This document shows, one piece after another, positions 14,013 through 26,291 of a stretch of 64,000 nt of DNA. Every line of letters starts with the position of its first letter. Position 1 is the first letter of the stretch. A program made the translations under genes and the position numbers. The DNA comes from Populus alba (Eukaryota; Streptophyta; Magnoliopsida; Malpighiales; Salicaceae), in assembly GCF_005239225.2 (NCBI RefSeq), contig NC_133294.1, forward strand, positions 4,154,001 through 4,218,000, given 5' to 3'. Under the pieces are notes generated by a model that ran no database searches, was not told the origin of the DNA, and was given only the letters and a program-made list of their open reading frames with translations.

Positions 14013-14031
14013 TGGCGACTCCGCTGGGGAC
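14013..14031 (+). other. Primer binding site of element A (tRNA-Arg type)
   Basis: TGGCGACTCCGCTGGGGAC starts three bases after the LTR end. The reverse complement ends in GTCGCCA, as a tRNA 3' end with CCA would. Element B carries the identical 19 bases on the other strand. Assignment to tRNA-Arg is from memory of Ogre elements and of plant tRNA-Arg beginning GACTCCG. Confidence 0.8.
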
Positions 14032-14715
14032 GGTATTGTTTTTAACATTATTGGACTAAGCTTTGCATATTTGATGTGTTTATGTCTTTGCATTTTTGGC
14101 TTATTTTATTTTTGTTTTACCCATGCATTTTGTAGAATTGTCTCATGCATCACGTAGTGTAATGTTTTAAAGCACACACAAGCTTCAGGTTAGGAGGGGG
14201 ACTAGCAGCTTACCTTACGACTTTTAGTCAAGGTTTAAGTTTGTGTAAACCCCAACTCTTCGTTGAGTGCTTAGACTGGTAATGGTTGGTACACGTGCCA
14301 TCTCATTGCCTACAAGCCCCCATATTGCCTTCACGAGGGCGATCACTGGGACAACGAGAGTCCCTTTTTAGAGACCAAGTAGGAAACCTACCCTGTCTCA
14401 CGTAAAAAGATTAGAACCTGTCTTTAGGATGTATGTTTCGTAGACATTGTTTTGCATCCGAGCAAGCCCTTCTTGAAGCATCTTGAACTCCAGACTTATG
14501 GGTGACACATCGGTCGTCACTCCGAAAATTTTCATTGTAGAGTTTGGGCAAAAAGCACGATTCTTGTTCCATCATACAAGAGTTACGACCATATTGTCAC
14601 CCCTCGAAGGGCGAGTTCGTCATATAGATTACATATTCATACATTTATCATGCATGTACCGGGTTGAAAAGTAGGTTTCCCCGCACAAGTTGTGCTGCAA
14701 GTGATTGAAGAAAGG

Positions 14716-16300
14716 ATGGAAGTGAAGAAAGATGCTAGATAGAGGCTCATTATCAGATTGAGTTTGAGAGCATCAAAGGTGAAGTAGCTGAACTCAGATA
14801 TGCTCGAACAAGTGTTGAGCATCAAATGGAAAGATAATGTCTGCACAGTCTTCTGTGGGAACACTACTTGTCCACGTCCAAGAGAAGTTGTATCTCTCAT
14901 CTTCCGTCATGAACAACAACAACAATGCCTTCAGTCATCAACTAATGACAACTCTGATTCTTGTCCAGTTACACTGTTAAGTGTTCATCGCCTCCACATC
15001 AATAAATGGAACCAAATGACTATTAGCCTCCTGTATATGGTGCATTAGTCTGCTTTGAGGTTACCCCAATTATGAGCTCAATTCCAGTTCAGCAGCACAA
15101 GGTGTTGGTCTGAAAAACCATAATCAGACACTGAACTTCTACGTGTGGCACGAGCAAAACATTGTACTAGGCAGAGGAGTCAGGCCTGGTTTGAAAATAT
15201 GAGTAGTCGTCGAACTTCAACGTTGCAGAGCTCTCTCTATAAAAATCTGTTTATAATGCTGCAAGTTGAGAGTGCAAGAGAGGATTTACTAATTGCATAT
15301 GCTACAAATATTTCTCTCATCAGTTTCAACATGAAGAAACTGTAGCAGGTTGAAGAGCCAGATTTGGTTTGAAAAACATTGAGCAGACATCAAACTTCAA
15401 CATTGCAGAGATCTCTCGGCAGGAATCTATTTGTGGATCTGTAAATGGGAAATCCAAGAAGGAATACAGTATTTTCATATCATTTATGATTTTCCTCGAA
15501 CAGTGCCAGTATTTAAAACGCAAAAGTAGAAAGAAGAGACATGCCTAGACTGAAAAACATGAAGAAGACTGAAACTTCAACAGAGCAGAACTCCCTCTAT
15601 TGGTGCTTGTTTGCTGCACCATTCGAGAGGAATCAAAGAAGAAATAGAGGAGATTCATGTCCATCATTGTCTCCCATAGAAGAGATAAGGCATGATTCCA
15701 CGTGTCAGTAGTGGCGATACTACAAGTTTCTGGGCACTGCTAAGATTACCAAGCTGTTGAAAAGTTTTCTAACAATCCTCAACCAACCACAACAACAGTG
15801 GAAGATTGAGATGATGCTATGAGGATTTGCCGAAGAATTGAACAAGCTATGAAGAGAGGAAAGATTGAAGGATCTGCCATGGATTCTAAAACAATGATGA
15901 GAGGTGAATCAGGAGATGACTTTGACGGTGTGAACCCTTAATTATGTGGTATAGCGAGGTCTTACGGTAGCATCAATTGCTCAAATGTCTTTGCCAAGAT
16001 GGGACATTCCTCTGCCACTTAAGTTGGTCGACCAGAATCTGCCAGATTCTAGACTTTTGCTAGACTCCGACAAATCCCATGCAACCACCATTTTCTGGAT
16101 GGTTTAATCCAGACAAGAGATGTGATGTCATGATGGGGTCCTCAACCATTTCAATTGAGCAATTGCAAGAATTTCAAGAAGCGAGTCCTGAAGTTGGTGA
16201 GCAAGGGACAAGTGGAGCTTGCAAAGGAGGGTGTCATTGGTTATATTGTCCCCCGAACATCATCAAAATGACATGTGATTGAAAGTGCTTGGCAAAACAC
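14716..16300 (+). pseudogene. Degenerate gag relic of element A
   Basis: Broken remains of a Tat/Ogre-type Gag, recognised by comparison with the intact Gag of element B at 31652-33082. From the ATG at 14716, after a frameshift, the frame reads IEAHYQIEFESIKGEVAEL, matching the N-terminal coiled-coil of element B (LESHYQTELESVKNEV). Near 15805-15880 it reads MRICRRIEQAMKRGKIEG, matching VRIAERIEQGIKAGRI. Near 16078-16115 it reads QPPFSGWFNPDKRCDV, matching QPPFPIWYKPDLTCEY just before the zinc-knuckle-like segment. Stops and frame changes separate the pieces and the middle (the conserved tryptophan-rich core) is not recognisable, so no protein can be made. Confidence 0.75.
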
Positions 16301-19300
16301 AGATATTGCCAGAAAAGCTGATTCAAGAATGGTGATGAACAGTCAATCATATTGTTATGGAATTCTGCATTTTGTTTTGGGATCACATCTCATCCTTCAA
16401 CGAAACATGCCTTGCTTTTGTCTCTTTGTTGTTTTGAAATCAACAGATGTTTAGCATTTTATTCTGACAAAATATTTTGATCAAACTCCAACATGCGATA
16501 AAGGCTAATCAATCCTGAAGATTAAAAGTGTTTTGATTTTAGAAATGACTCAATTCTTGTTTGAAATGACATGAGGTGACCAAACAAATTTTGAGCTCAC
16601 ACACAAAACTGAACCACACATCATATAGCTAAGTTTTAGCAGTATGCATAATGACATGTAGTGGATTCGGTAGTTATGGACTCATGAATCATGATTCTTA
16701 CAAGTCCCAATCATTACACTGGATGAGGTCAAAATTTATCGATTCTAACTGACCTTGCTTGAAATGAGAAAAGGCCATCTTTGATATCCCTTCACTTTCT
16801 AAAGGTTATATCCCTTGTAGTCCCATTTTGAGCTGGATAGAATATTCTTTTCATAAAAACCCTTGACTAGGATCACACCCCATACTGGGGGCAGATGAGA
16901 GATATGTTGGAGACATTGATATAATTAATGGATAAAGGGGAAGGCTTAGAACAAAAGTCCAATGATTGAGAGAGAGCTAGAAGAAGACACATAGACTGGG
17001 GGCATATAAGAAAGTTTTGAGGAAGGCTATGAAAAAAAAAGAACGAAAAAAGAGTTGAAATTGCATTCACTTAAAGATAAGTCAAAGATAAAGGAAGGAG
17101 AACGCTTATCAAGTCTATGAAAAGCAAAAGAAATTTCAATCAAGGAAAGACACAACAAAAGTCAATACCAGAAAAAAGACTAAGTTGTAAACGTGACTTT
17201 TGGTGTCCATTATAAAGCCTATGATCTTATCAGATGATTAAGGTTGGTTATTCATCAAGGAAAGGTGGATTTGCATTATGACTTATGTTAAGAAAAATCT
17301 GAACTTTGAGGTTAACAAGGTTATATGTCGTTTCCTCTACAAAGACAATAATAGAAAAGAGTTGATGAATAGTTGATGTTGATCCTAGGTCTTTGAAACC
17401 CTCAAACACCTTTTGAGCCTGTGAAATTCCTTTCTTTCATAGCCATGAACCATAGCCTGCATTACGTGCTTTTAAAAGCCCTTTTAATCAAGCAAGCAAT
17501 TTGAACCGATAAATGGCGCTCTCAAAACTTAAAGAGCTTTTCCATAAGGGTCGTGACTTCATGAATTAAGCTACTGGTTATTATGCATGCTGATAAAATA
17601 AATGCTAAGAAAAGAAACAACTTTTCTTGATAAAGCCTGAGCATCTTGTTTTTGAAATTCATAAAAATGTCACCTCATCACAGACCATCAAATGATATAC
17701 CCAATATCAAGGATTCAAATTGATACAAAAAACCATGGAAAAAGCCATTTTAATCCTACAACGGGTCGATTTCTGTTTTCAAAACACAAGACAATCAAAG
17801 GACTGTGTATTTCGAATAACGTGTGTTGGGTCTTTGATAAAAAAAAAAAAAAAAAGGCTTGATTTTCAAAAGATTTTCAAAAAGGACATCTCTGATTTCA
17901 TTTCAACAAACTAGACTTTGAATAGACATGATCTTTGAAATATGAGAGTTGATTCCAGAACAAGGAAGATTATCCAACACAGAAGAACATTGATTGAGTA
18001 TGCAAAATCGTTGATAGAAATGACATTGAAGTCCTCGACACTCTTTGAAAAGTTGAGCAGCTGGGGGCAATACAGTAGACCTTGAAAAGGAAAAACAAGC
18101 AATGCTCAGATCAACTATGAGGCAATGATTAAATGATGAATCAGTGAACTAAAGACAATGATGTTCAAAGACAGATAATCAATGAACGAGCACATTCAGA
18201 TCATACTGGGGGCAATGTCATTCCAAAATAGCCCATGCTCTAGGGAACCCTGTCAGCAATGGAGAAACAAGGATGTACTTGAAGGACATTTTCATATCAT
18301 CATCTTTTGAAGCATGGCTAGCAATCGTTGAGGATACATGAATGAATGCAGTTGAATGGTGAAAAGATGCACATCACCAAGACTGGCTGTGGAACAATGC
18401 CGCACTTGAAGGACAATCTCATATTATCATCCTTTACAACATGGTTGTTGACAGATGTTATCACACAACTGCATTGAATGAATGTCAAGAAGGACCCACC
18501 TCGAAGACTGACTGTGGGATAATTTGTTTTGAAGCCAGATGAGCGCTTCACCGCATGAGTATGGGTGATAAAAGCAGCATCATTGATGAGGCCGCGGCAT
18601 TTCTTTTCACAATCTGATTAGAAGAGTTGAAAGGAATCTATTGAGAAAACACTGAGCATACAACCATGAGCCTTTGTACTGCAAGCTATGAGATGCATGA
18701 CTGAATGACTAAATAAGTTCCAAGAAGGATGATGATAACATGTACTTGAAGAGTATTGTTTCAACTAGAGGCAAGTTCATGACTGATTAACAATCTTGAT
18801 GGGTGTTGGCATGATGCACACAATCAATCAGAGGATAATCCTCAGAAGAAGCCAGGAGAGAAAATCCTTCATGATGAATCAAGCAGTACCACACTTGGGG
18901 GCAGGGTCAAGCTTGATGAACGAGGCAAGCAGTAATTGTCGAAGACAACTTGGGATGGGCACTGCATTTACAGCTGAATAATGGCCAGTACATGAATGAG
19001 TCAATGCCTCGGAAGAACAAAGAAAGCTTTGGAATGCAAACAAAGGCACCCTATGAAGATGGAGCATCAAAGAGGGGGGACCTATATTTCAAATCAGGTA
19101 AGGATGCATGCATATCATCTAACCTTAAAAAAAAAAAAAAAAAAAAACTGTTTGCACATATTTTTGAATTGTTACAGGAAAATCCTTAATGAGGTCCAAC
19201 AAGATGATGGAAAAAGAAAGAAGCATTGTGGTGACGATAAGAAAGAATCGGCTTTGATCATGGAATAAAAGGGAATATGGGATGAACCCTACCATTAGGA

Positions 19301-19490
19301 AAATCCCAAAGAAATGAATAGATCAACCTTGCAACCGGGAAGCCTTGAGTTTTCAACCCTTGCAGTCAGGAAACACCGAGTTTTCAAACCCTATGATCGG
19401 GAATTATCAGGAAGCACCAAGTTTTCCAGCCCTTCTTCTGTCATCCCCTCAGGACTTCGCCAGGTAAGTCCTATTTTTTACACTTGTCAT
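16300..19490 (+). other. Non-coding interior of element A
   Basis: No domain is seen in any frame. The stretch carries at least five copies of a purine-rich CTGGGGGCA or similar motif (about 16885, 16995, 18061, 18206, 18894) resembling the core of the element's polypurine tract. A block around 16865-16893 (GGATCACACCCCATACTGGG) matches element B near 31030-31065 read on the minus strand, so this part of the untranslated interior is homologous between the two elements. Confidence 0.7.
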
Positions 19491-19855
19491 ATCACATTCT
19501 TTCCATCTGGGTAGGTCGCCCATCATAATAAGACCGTTTTTCACTTTTTTTTCCATCTGGGTAGGTCACCCATGACAATGAGACCGCAATTCATCATATT
19601 TTTTCCACGTGGGTAGGTCACCCATTATAATGAGACCGCACTTCACATTCTTTCCATTTGGGTAGGTCACCCATTATAATGAGACCGCACTTCACATTCT
19701 TTCCATTTGGGTAGGTCACCCATTATAATGAGACCGCACTTCATATTTTTTCCATTTGGGTAGGTCACCCATCATAATGAGACCATTTTTCATATTCTTT
19801 CCATCTGGGTAGGTCACCCATTATAATGAGACCACTTGTTGCACATTCTTTTGTT
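19490..19855 (+). repeat. Element A tandem array 1 (~53-bp unit, 7 copies)
   Basis: Units of the form CCATCTGGGTAGGTCACCC-AT-nn-AATGAGACC with a 'cacattcttt' spacer. The core TGGGT-AGGTC-ACCCA is an inverted repeat with a five-base loop. Copies vary mainly outside the stem, and one copy (19508) has GCCCA, which still pairs by wobble. Element B carries the same core in its array at 29183-30005. Confidence 0.9.
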
Positions 19856-19859
19856 CCAG

Positions 19860-21960
19860 TTGAATGAGGTCGCCAGATGGGATCTCATATAGCTTTGGTT
19901 AAAGGGAATCGCCAGATGGGGTTTCAGGTTGACCGAGCTACACACATTCCTTGGTTATGGTTAAAGGGGATCGGCGAAGGAATCTCAGTTTAACCTAATT
20001 GGAAAGGATTTTGGTTCTGGTTGAAGGGGATCGGCGAAGGGATCTCAGTTCAGTCTAACCTACACATTCCTTGGTTACGGTTAAAGGAGATTGACGAAGG
20101 GATCTCAGTTTAACCTAATTGGAAAGGATTTTATGGTTCTGGTTGAAGGGGATCGGCGAAGGGATCTCAGTTCAGCCCAACCACACACTCCTTGGTTATG
20201 GTTAAAGGAGATCGACGAAGGGATCTCAGTTTAACCTAATTGAAAAGGATTTTGGTTCTGGTTAGAGGGGATTGCTGAAAGGAATCTCAGTCTAACCCAA
20301 CCCTACACATTCCTTGGTTATGGTTAAAGGGGATCGACGAAGGGATCTCAGTTTAACCTAATTGGAAAGGATTTTATGGTTCTGGTTGAAGGGGATCGGC
20401 GAAGGGAGCTCAGTTCAGCCAAACCACACACACCTTGGTTATGGTTAAAGGGGGATCGACGAAGAAATCTCAGTTTAACCTAATTGGAAAGGATTTTGGT
20501 TCTGGTTGAAGGGGATCGGCGAAGGGATCTCAGTTCAGTCTAACCTACACATTCCTTGGTTACGGTTAAAGGGGATTGACGAAGGGATCTCAGTTTAACC
20601 TAATTGGAAAGGATTTTATGGTTCTGGTTGAAGGGGATCGGCGAAGGGATCTCAGTTCAGCCCAACCACACACTCCTTGGTTATGGTTAAAGGAGATCGA
20701 CGAAGGGATCTCAGTTTAACCTAATTAAAAAGGATTTTGGTTCTGGTTAGAGGGGATTGCTGAAAGGAATCTCAGTCTAACCCAACCCTACACATTCCTT
20801 GGTTATGGTTAAAGGGGATCGACGAAGGGATCTCAGTTTAACCTAATTGGAAAGGATTTTGGTTCTGGTTGAAAGGGATCGGCGAAGGGATCTCAGTTCA
20901 GCCAAACCACACACACCTTGGTTATGGTTAAAGGGGGATCGACGAAGGGATCTCAGTTTAACCTAATTGGAAAGGATTTTGGTTCTGGTTGAAAGGGATC
21001 GGCGAAGGGATCTCAGTTCAGCCCAACCACACACACCTTGGTTATGGTTAAAGGGGATCGGCAAAATGGATCTCAGTTTAACCTAATTGGAAAGGATTTT
21101 GGTTCTGGTTAGAGGGGATTGCCGAAAGGAATCTCAGTCTAACCCAACCCTACACATTCCTTGGTTATGGTTAAAGGGGATCGGCGAAGGGATCTCAGTT
21201 TAACCTAATTGGAAAGGATTTTGGTTCTGGTTGAAGGGGGTCGACGAAGGGATCTCAGTTCAGCCCAACCGCACATTCCTTGGTTATGGTTAAAGGGGAT
21301 CGACAAAGGGATCTCAATTTAACCTAATTGGAAAGGATTTTGGTTCTGGTTGAAGGGGATCGGCGAAGGGATCTCAGTTCAGCCCAACCACACACACCTT
21401 GGTTATGGTTAAAGGGGATCGACGAAGGGATCTCAGTTTAAACCTAATTGGAAAGGATTTTGGTTCTGGTTGAAGGGGATCGGCGAAGGGATCTCAGTTC
21501 AGCCCAACCACACACACCTTGGTTATGGTTAAAGGGGATCGACGAAGGGATCTCAGTTTAACCTAATTGAAAAGGATTTTGGTTTTGGTTGAAGGGGATC
21601 GACGAAGGGATCTCAGTTCAGTCCAACCACACACACCTTGGTTATGGTTGAAGGGGATCGGCGAAGGGATCTCAGTTCAGCACCAACCACACACACCTTG
21701 ATTATGGTTAAAGGGGATCGGCGAAGGGATCTCAGTTTAACCTAATTGGAAAGGATTTTGGTTCTGGTTGAAGGGGATCGGTGAAGGGATCTCAGTTCAG
21801 TCTAACTACACAAGACCTTGGTTATGGTTAAAGGGGATCGGCGAAGGGATCTCAGTTTAGTCTAATCACGCAGAATCACTAGATGGGATTTCAGGTTGAT
21901 CGAGCTACACACCGATTTTTGTTCTTGTTAGATCGCCAGATGGGATCTCAGGTAAACCCA
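19860..21960 (+). repeat. Element A tandem array 2 (~118-bp unit, about 17 copies)
   Basis: Each unit has two halves. One half is GGTTAAA, then GGGGATC, then GACGAAGG, then GATCTC, then TTTAACC. The other is GGTTGAA, GGGGATC, GGCGAAGG, GATCTC, TTCAGCCCAACC. Arms of each half are complementary and would fold into a two-step hairpin. Three copies (about 20260, 20746, 21107) carry GGTTAGA with TCTAACC and GATT with AATC, i.e. both arms changed together. The two flanking copies at 19866 and 19906 have a CGCCAGATGG loop like array 2 of element B. Confidence 0.9.
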
Positions 21961-21968
21961 ATCAAAAG

Positions 21969-22215
21969 GGAAGGTCGCCCGTGAAAATAGACCAGAGTGA
22001 GTATGTGTGGGCAGGTCGCCCCTGAAAATAGACTAGTGTGAGAGTGTGGGTCGGTCGCCCCTGAAAATAGACCAGAGTGAGTATGTGTGGGCAGGTCGCC
22101 CGTGAAAATAGACTAGTGTGAGTGTGTGGGCAGGTCGCCCCTGAAAATAGACCACTTTGAGAGCATGGGGGCAGGTCGCCCGTGAAAATAGACAAGTGTG
22201 GGTGTGTGGGCAAGT
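21969..22215 (+). repeat. Element A tandem array 3 (~43-bp unit, 6 copies)
   Basis: Units of TGTGGGCAGGTCGCCC-n-TGAAAATAGAC followed by a 'cagagtgagta'-like spacer. The stem is GGGC/GCCC around the loop AGGTC, the same loop as in array 1, where the stem is GGGT/ACCC. A minus-strand open frame over this region is just a translation of the repeat. Confidence 0.88.
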
Positions 22216-22304
22216 CGCCCAAGATATTGAAATCATTTTCCTTTTGTTTTCTTTACAAAGCTTACTATGCAAAATTTTGAGGAATTTTGCTTCGTATGCA
22301 TTGT

Positions 22305-22318
22305 AAAGAGGGGGCAAC
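22305..22318 (+). other. Polypurine tract of element A
   Basis: AAAGAGGGGGCAAC immediately before the 3' LTR start TGTTGC; it primes plus-strand DNA synthesis. Element B has AAAGAGGGGGCAT at the equivalent place on its own strand. Confidence 0.85.
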
Positions 22319-24900
22319 TGTTGCTACCCAATTTTTGACCCATCTTTTTAATAAATTTTTTCGAAAAATCCAAAAATAGTGAAAAACAACAAAAATCCAA
22401 AAATATGTTTTTAATATATTTGCAATGTTTTTTAGCATTTTCAACGTCGTTTAAAAAGAATTTAATTTTTCAAAAGATTTTCAAACGCGTTCGACTTTTC
22501 ACGCGTCGTTTTTAAAAATCATTGATTTTCCTCATCGAGTCGACGTTGATATTGCTCGTTTTCAAAAAAATACAAAAAAACAAGAAAAATCAAATTTTAC
22601 AAAAAAAAAAGAAAAAAAAAAGGTTAAGAGACCAATTTTGAGACCCAAATAATATTTTGCAGGGAGTTTTGAATATTGGAGGGGGAGGCAACCTAAGAAC
22701 TTTTTTTTTTTTTTTTTCTCTTCACCCGAAAGCAGCCGCTCCCCCTGGCCCAATACCATTTAATCCCTCTCTTTTAGCTGAAAATTAGGGACTTAGCCCC
22801 CACCCATGGTCTTCTTTTCCTTGTTTCCCGCCGACATGGAGGCCCCTCCTGATGAGGAGAGCCCCTATTTCTTCTCATCCCAAGCGATGTCAGAGAGGGG
22901 GGGGGATTGGTGAATTTTTTCGGGACTCGAAGGCAGTGGGCAGAGACCCACGGATGTCCCTCACCTTTTGAATTTTCTTCTTCTCCCTGAACCGGCCAAA
23001 AAACACAGCCGAGAGCCCCCTCACTCTTCCAGTCCTGGCCCCATTTTCTTCTCCTTTTCCAGCCAACAAAACCGGAGCAGCCACCACAGCCGGAGCAGCC
23101 ACTACCGCCGGTTCTCTCCTCTTTCAACCACAAGACAGCCCCATCTCCGCCTCTTAATCGCCAACTCTCCCCATTTTTCCAGCCAATCGCACACAGACCC
23201 CTCCCCCCAAACGGCCACTCATTTTTTTCTCTTCTTCAATCTCTCCACAGCCGATCACCAAGACAGCAGCCTGCTCATCAAATTTTTCCCTTTTTTCTCA
23301 CCGAACCCCACTGCCCAGACGATCCCCTGCCTCTGATTTTGTTTTTCTTCTTCCCCCCGGAGGATCTGCCCTCCAGCGATCTACCTTCCTCCTCCCCGCA
23401 GACCAGCGGCCATGTCAGCTCCACCGTAGCTTCAACAGCCTGAGCTCAGCCTCACGCCGGACAGGGACCAGACGAGGGGCCAGACCGTCCACAGAAACCG
23501 AACCGACCCCCTCCTGGCCGATCCATCCCAGCAGCTGCTTCTCCCCGCAGACCCGTGATCATCAACGCCACCACAAACCAGATCGGCCTCCAGCAGCGCC
23601 GTCCGCACCCGAAGCAGAGGAGAAAAAGAACACCGCAGACCCATTTGTAGATCCGAAACGGAGAAGAAGACTTGAGAACAGATCCGGGAAAGAGCAAGAA
23701 AAATTAAAATCTACTGTTGTTGCGTTTTCTGGACTTTGCAGGTGGCTCTACTTGACACCGCCGGCGAGGAAAGGACGAGGGGAAGAAGGCGATCCGGACC
23801 CCCCCGCTGTTGGATTTTTTTTCTGGTGGCGGCGGCGCGTGGAACCACGCGCCGCCACTGTTCCTGCTCCCAGAAATCAAGCTGAACACTTTTCCGGCGG
23901 CAGAAGGCTATCCCTGTAATTTCAGTCGGTTTTGGGGTTAATTTTTGTAATTGTAATTGTTTAATGTAACATTTGTGAAATTTTGAGTTTTTTTTTATAG
24001 TTTGTATTTTATATAAATGTGGATGTAAAAAAAGAAAAGAAAAGAAAAGAAAAGAGGAAGTGATAAATAATAATAATAAAAAAAAAGAAATGTTTGTGTG
24101 TGTTTGTATTTTTTTTTTTATGTATGTTATTGAATAAATAAAAAAAAGGAATTTAAATGTTTTTTTTGTTTTGGGCGGGCTGGAACATCAGCCCAGCCCA
24201 TTGCGGCTGGGCTGAGTCCAGCCCTGTTGCGTTTTGGGCCAGAACATCAGCCCAGCCCATGCGGGTGGGCTGAGTCCAACCCTGTTACCAGAGGGCTGGA
24301 ACACCAACCTAGCCCATGTGGCTGGGCGGAGTCCAGCCCCTTTTCACCCCGGGCCTGAACATCAGCTTAGCCCATGCGGCTGGGCTGAGTCCAGCCTTGT
24401 TGCCTTTTGGGCCGGAACATCAGCCCAGCCCATGCGGCTGGGCTGAGTCCAGCCTTGTGGCTGGACCAATACAGGCCCAGCCCACGAAGTTTGAAAGTGA
24501 ATGTGGTGTGTATTTTTGTTTATGAAATTTTTTTTTTTATGATAAAATTGCAAGAATAAAGAAGAATTTAATATTCTGATTTAATCACGGATAAAGAATC
24601 ATGAACTTACATGTAAGTTGTATTTTCTAAAATTCGATGAAAGAACAGAATTTTTAAAACTTCTTTAACACATCAAGTCCGCAAAGCAGCTTACCTCAGG
24701 TAGGGTGCGTTAGGGGTGCTAACACCTTCCCTAACCACAACCAGTCCCTTACCCGCGATCTCTGACAAGACCAGTACATCAGGTTTCCTAGTAGCCCTCA
24801 ATGAATTACTAGGTGGCGACTCCAAAGAACCAAATCAGCAAAACAGAACGAAAAATCGCCAGCCGATGCCGCGCGCCGGATTTTTTTAGGGGGTGCGACA
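22319..24900 (+). repeat. 3' LTR of element A
   Basis: 2582 bases against 2578 in the 5' LTR. By eye the two are collinear, differing nearly only in lengths of A, T, C and G runs and one GAAAA tract near 24030. This implies a recent insertion or recent conversion between LTRs. Confidence 0.95.
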
Positions 24901-24905
24901 TAGGA
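24901..24905. repeat. Target site duplication of element A (right)
   Basis: TAGGA, matching 11427-11431. Confidence 0.93.
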
Positions 24906-26286
24906 GATATTTTAGAAAAAGGCAATTAGACGTAATGGAAAACTAGGAGAAATTAATGGCAAACAGATATACAATTTAGGGATTAACTAAATAATAATTA
25001 GCCATGGCAAACAGATATTATGTTATATCAATTTTAAAACCATTCGCCCATGTCTTGGGCCCAGTTGTAGACTTGCTCTGAGGACACATCTAAAATAAAT
25101 TCCGGGTAACTGCGTGATCCAATTAACTTTAAGTCAATTATTTTATAAAAATAAAATAATTTTATATTTTATATTTTATTTTAAAAGTAATTATTGGATG
25201 TTGATCCCATTCAATTTCATTGGAAGTTAACAAGATTTAGTTCAATCAATAATTTTATTTAAAATAAAATAATTTTATTTTTTGTTTTAAAAATAATTAT
25301 TTGATGTTGATCCGATTCAATTTCATCGGAAGCTAGCAAGATTTAGTTAAATTAATATTTTTTATTTAAATTTAAATTTTACTTATAAAAAATATAATTC
25401 ACGAGTTTTTTATATCTGAGAACAAACCACTAAACACCTCAAATTCCATCGTATTCGTACCCATGCAGTGAAAGGTTTTTATTGGGCAGAGGGTGATGCT
25501 TCTCATTTCTATGCTAAAAATATTGGACAATTCATTAGCATCATCGGTTGCATTTCTCATTTCTATGCTAAAAATAGGCAAGTTATTTGATGTTTTGATG
25601 TTTATTAATTATATGTTTAGGTTAATAATCTTTTTTTTAAGCTCAGAAAGCAAATGATTAAGGGTAGAAAGATCAAGACATGCAAAACAGTTATTTTTTT
25701 TTTTAAAGGTTTAGAGATTTTTAAATAATAAAATTAATAACTTTTTGGTAAAAAAATTGCAATCAATACTAGATAAAAATGAACGTACTCTATTAAGGAA
25801 TATTGCACTGGAAGCAGTAAAAGGCACTGTAAAAGAAATTATATATAGTTAATTATACCCATGGTGCTCTAAATATATGTGGGAAGAAAAATCCTTAAGA
25901 ATAGCAAGGTCATGAAAGTCCGCTGCCTTGTTAAAACGAAACGTATCCTGCAATCATACACATGTATGATATGTAAAATATTTATATATCTGAATTTAAA
26001 CATCTGTTTATTTTTATATTTTTATAATATTTTTTATAATATGATGTTAATAGCCATAAACTTCTGCTCTTAATTAGATTTTTCTAACTTGATTCTTACT
26101 TCAGGATGTCACTAGCCATCAACTTGTGGAATTTATTTTCTAACTTTTTTCTTACTTCACCATGTGAATAGCCGTCAACTCCTGGCACCAAAATTTTCCA
26201 TGCATAACTGGTCAAGCCTAGACATTCCGACTTTCTGCTTCCGCTATTAGCCATGGAAAATTCAGTGTGCATTAATTGTCTAGATT
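24906..26286 (+). repeat. Duplicated TNL upstream region, second copy (middle part)
   Basis: Collinear with about 9003-10250 of the first copy, starting 'gatattttagaaaa' exactly where element A interrupted it and ending where element B interrupts it. It resumes at 36276. No gene is seen. The two copies differ by scattered substitutions and small indels. Confidence 0.88.
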
Positions 26287-26291
26287 ATAAT
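26287..26291. repeat. Target site duplication of element B (left)
   Basis: ATAAT directly before TGTCGCACC; the same five bases occur at 36271-36275. Confidence 0.9.

Larger units (their letters stand above)
11432..24900 (+). mobile_element. Element A: non-autonomous Ogre/Tat-like Ty3/gypsy LTR retrotransposon
   Basis: A complete 13,469-base element with two LTRs of about 2.58 kb (11432-14009, 22319-24900), TG...CA ends and a 5-bp target duplication. The primer binding site (14013-14031) reads TGGCGACTCCGCTGGGGAC; I recognise this as complementary to a tRNA-Arg 3' end, as used by Ogre elements. A polypurine tract precedes the 3' LTR. The 8.3-kb interior holds only a broken gag relic (14716-16300), with no protease, reverse transcriptase or integrase seen. 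The rest is non-coding: a purine-rich stretch with repeated CTGGGGGCA motifs, then three tandem-repeat arrays (19490-22215). The LTRs differ almost only by homopolymer indels, so insertion is recent even though the coding part is long dead. It must have been mobilised by proteins supplied in trans. It sits inside the second copy of the duplicated TNL upstream region. Confidence 0.92.

Noticed and set aside
19490..22215. Regularly spaced repeats that at first resemble a CRISPR array
   Set aside because: The genome is a plant; repeats lie between two LTRs, spacers are not unique, and units vary in length. They are retrotransposon-internal tandem repeats.
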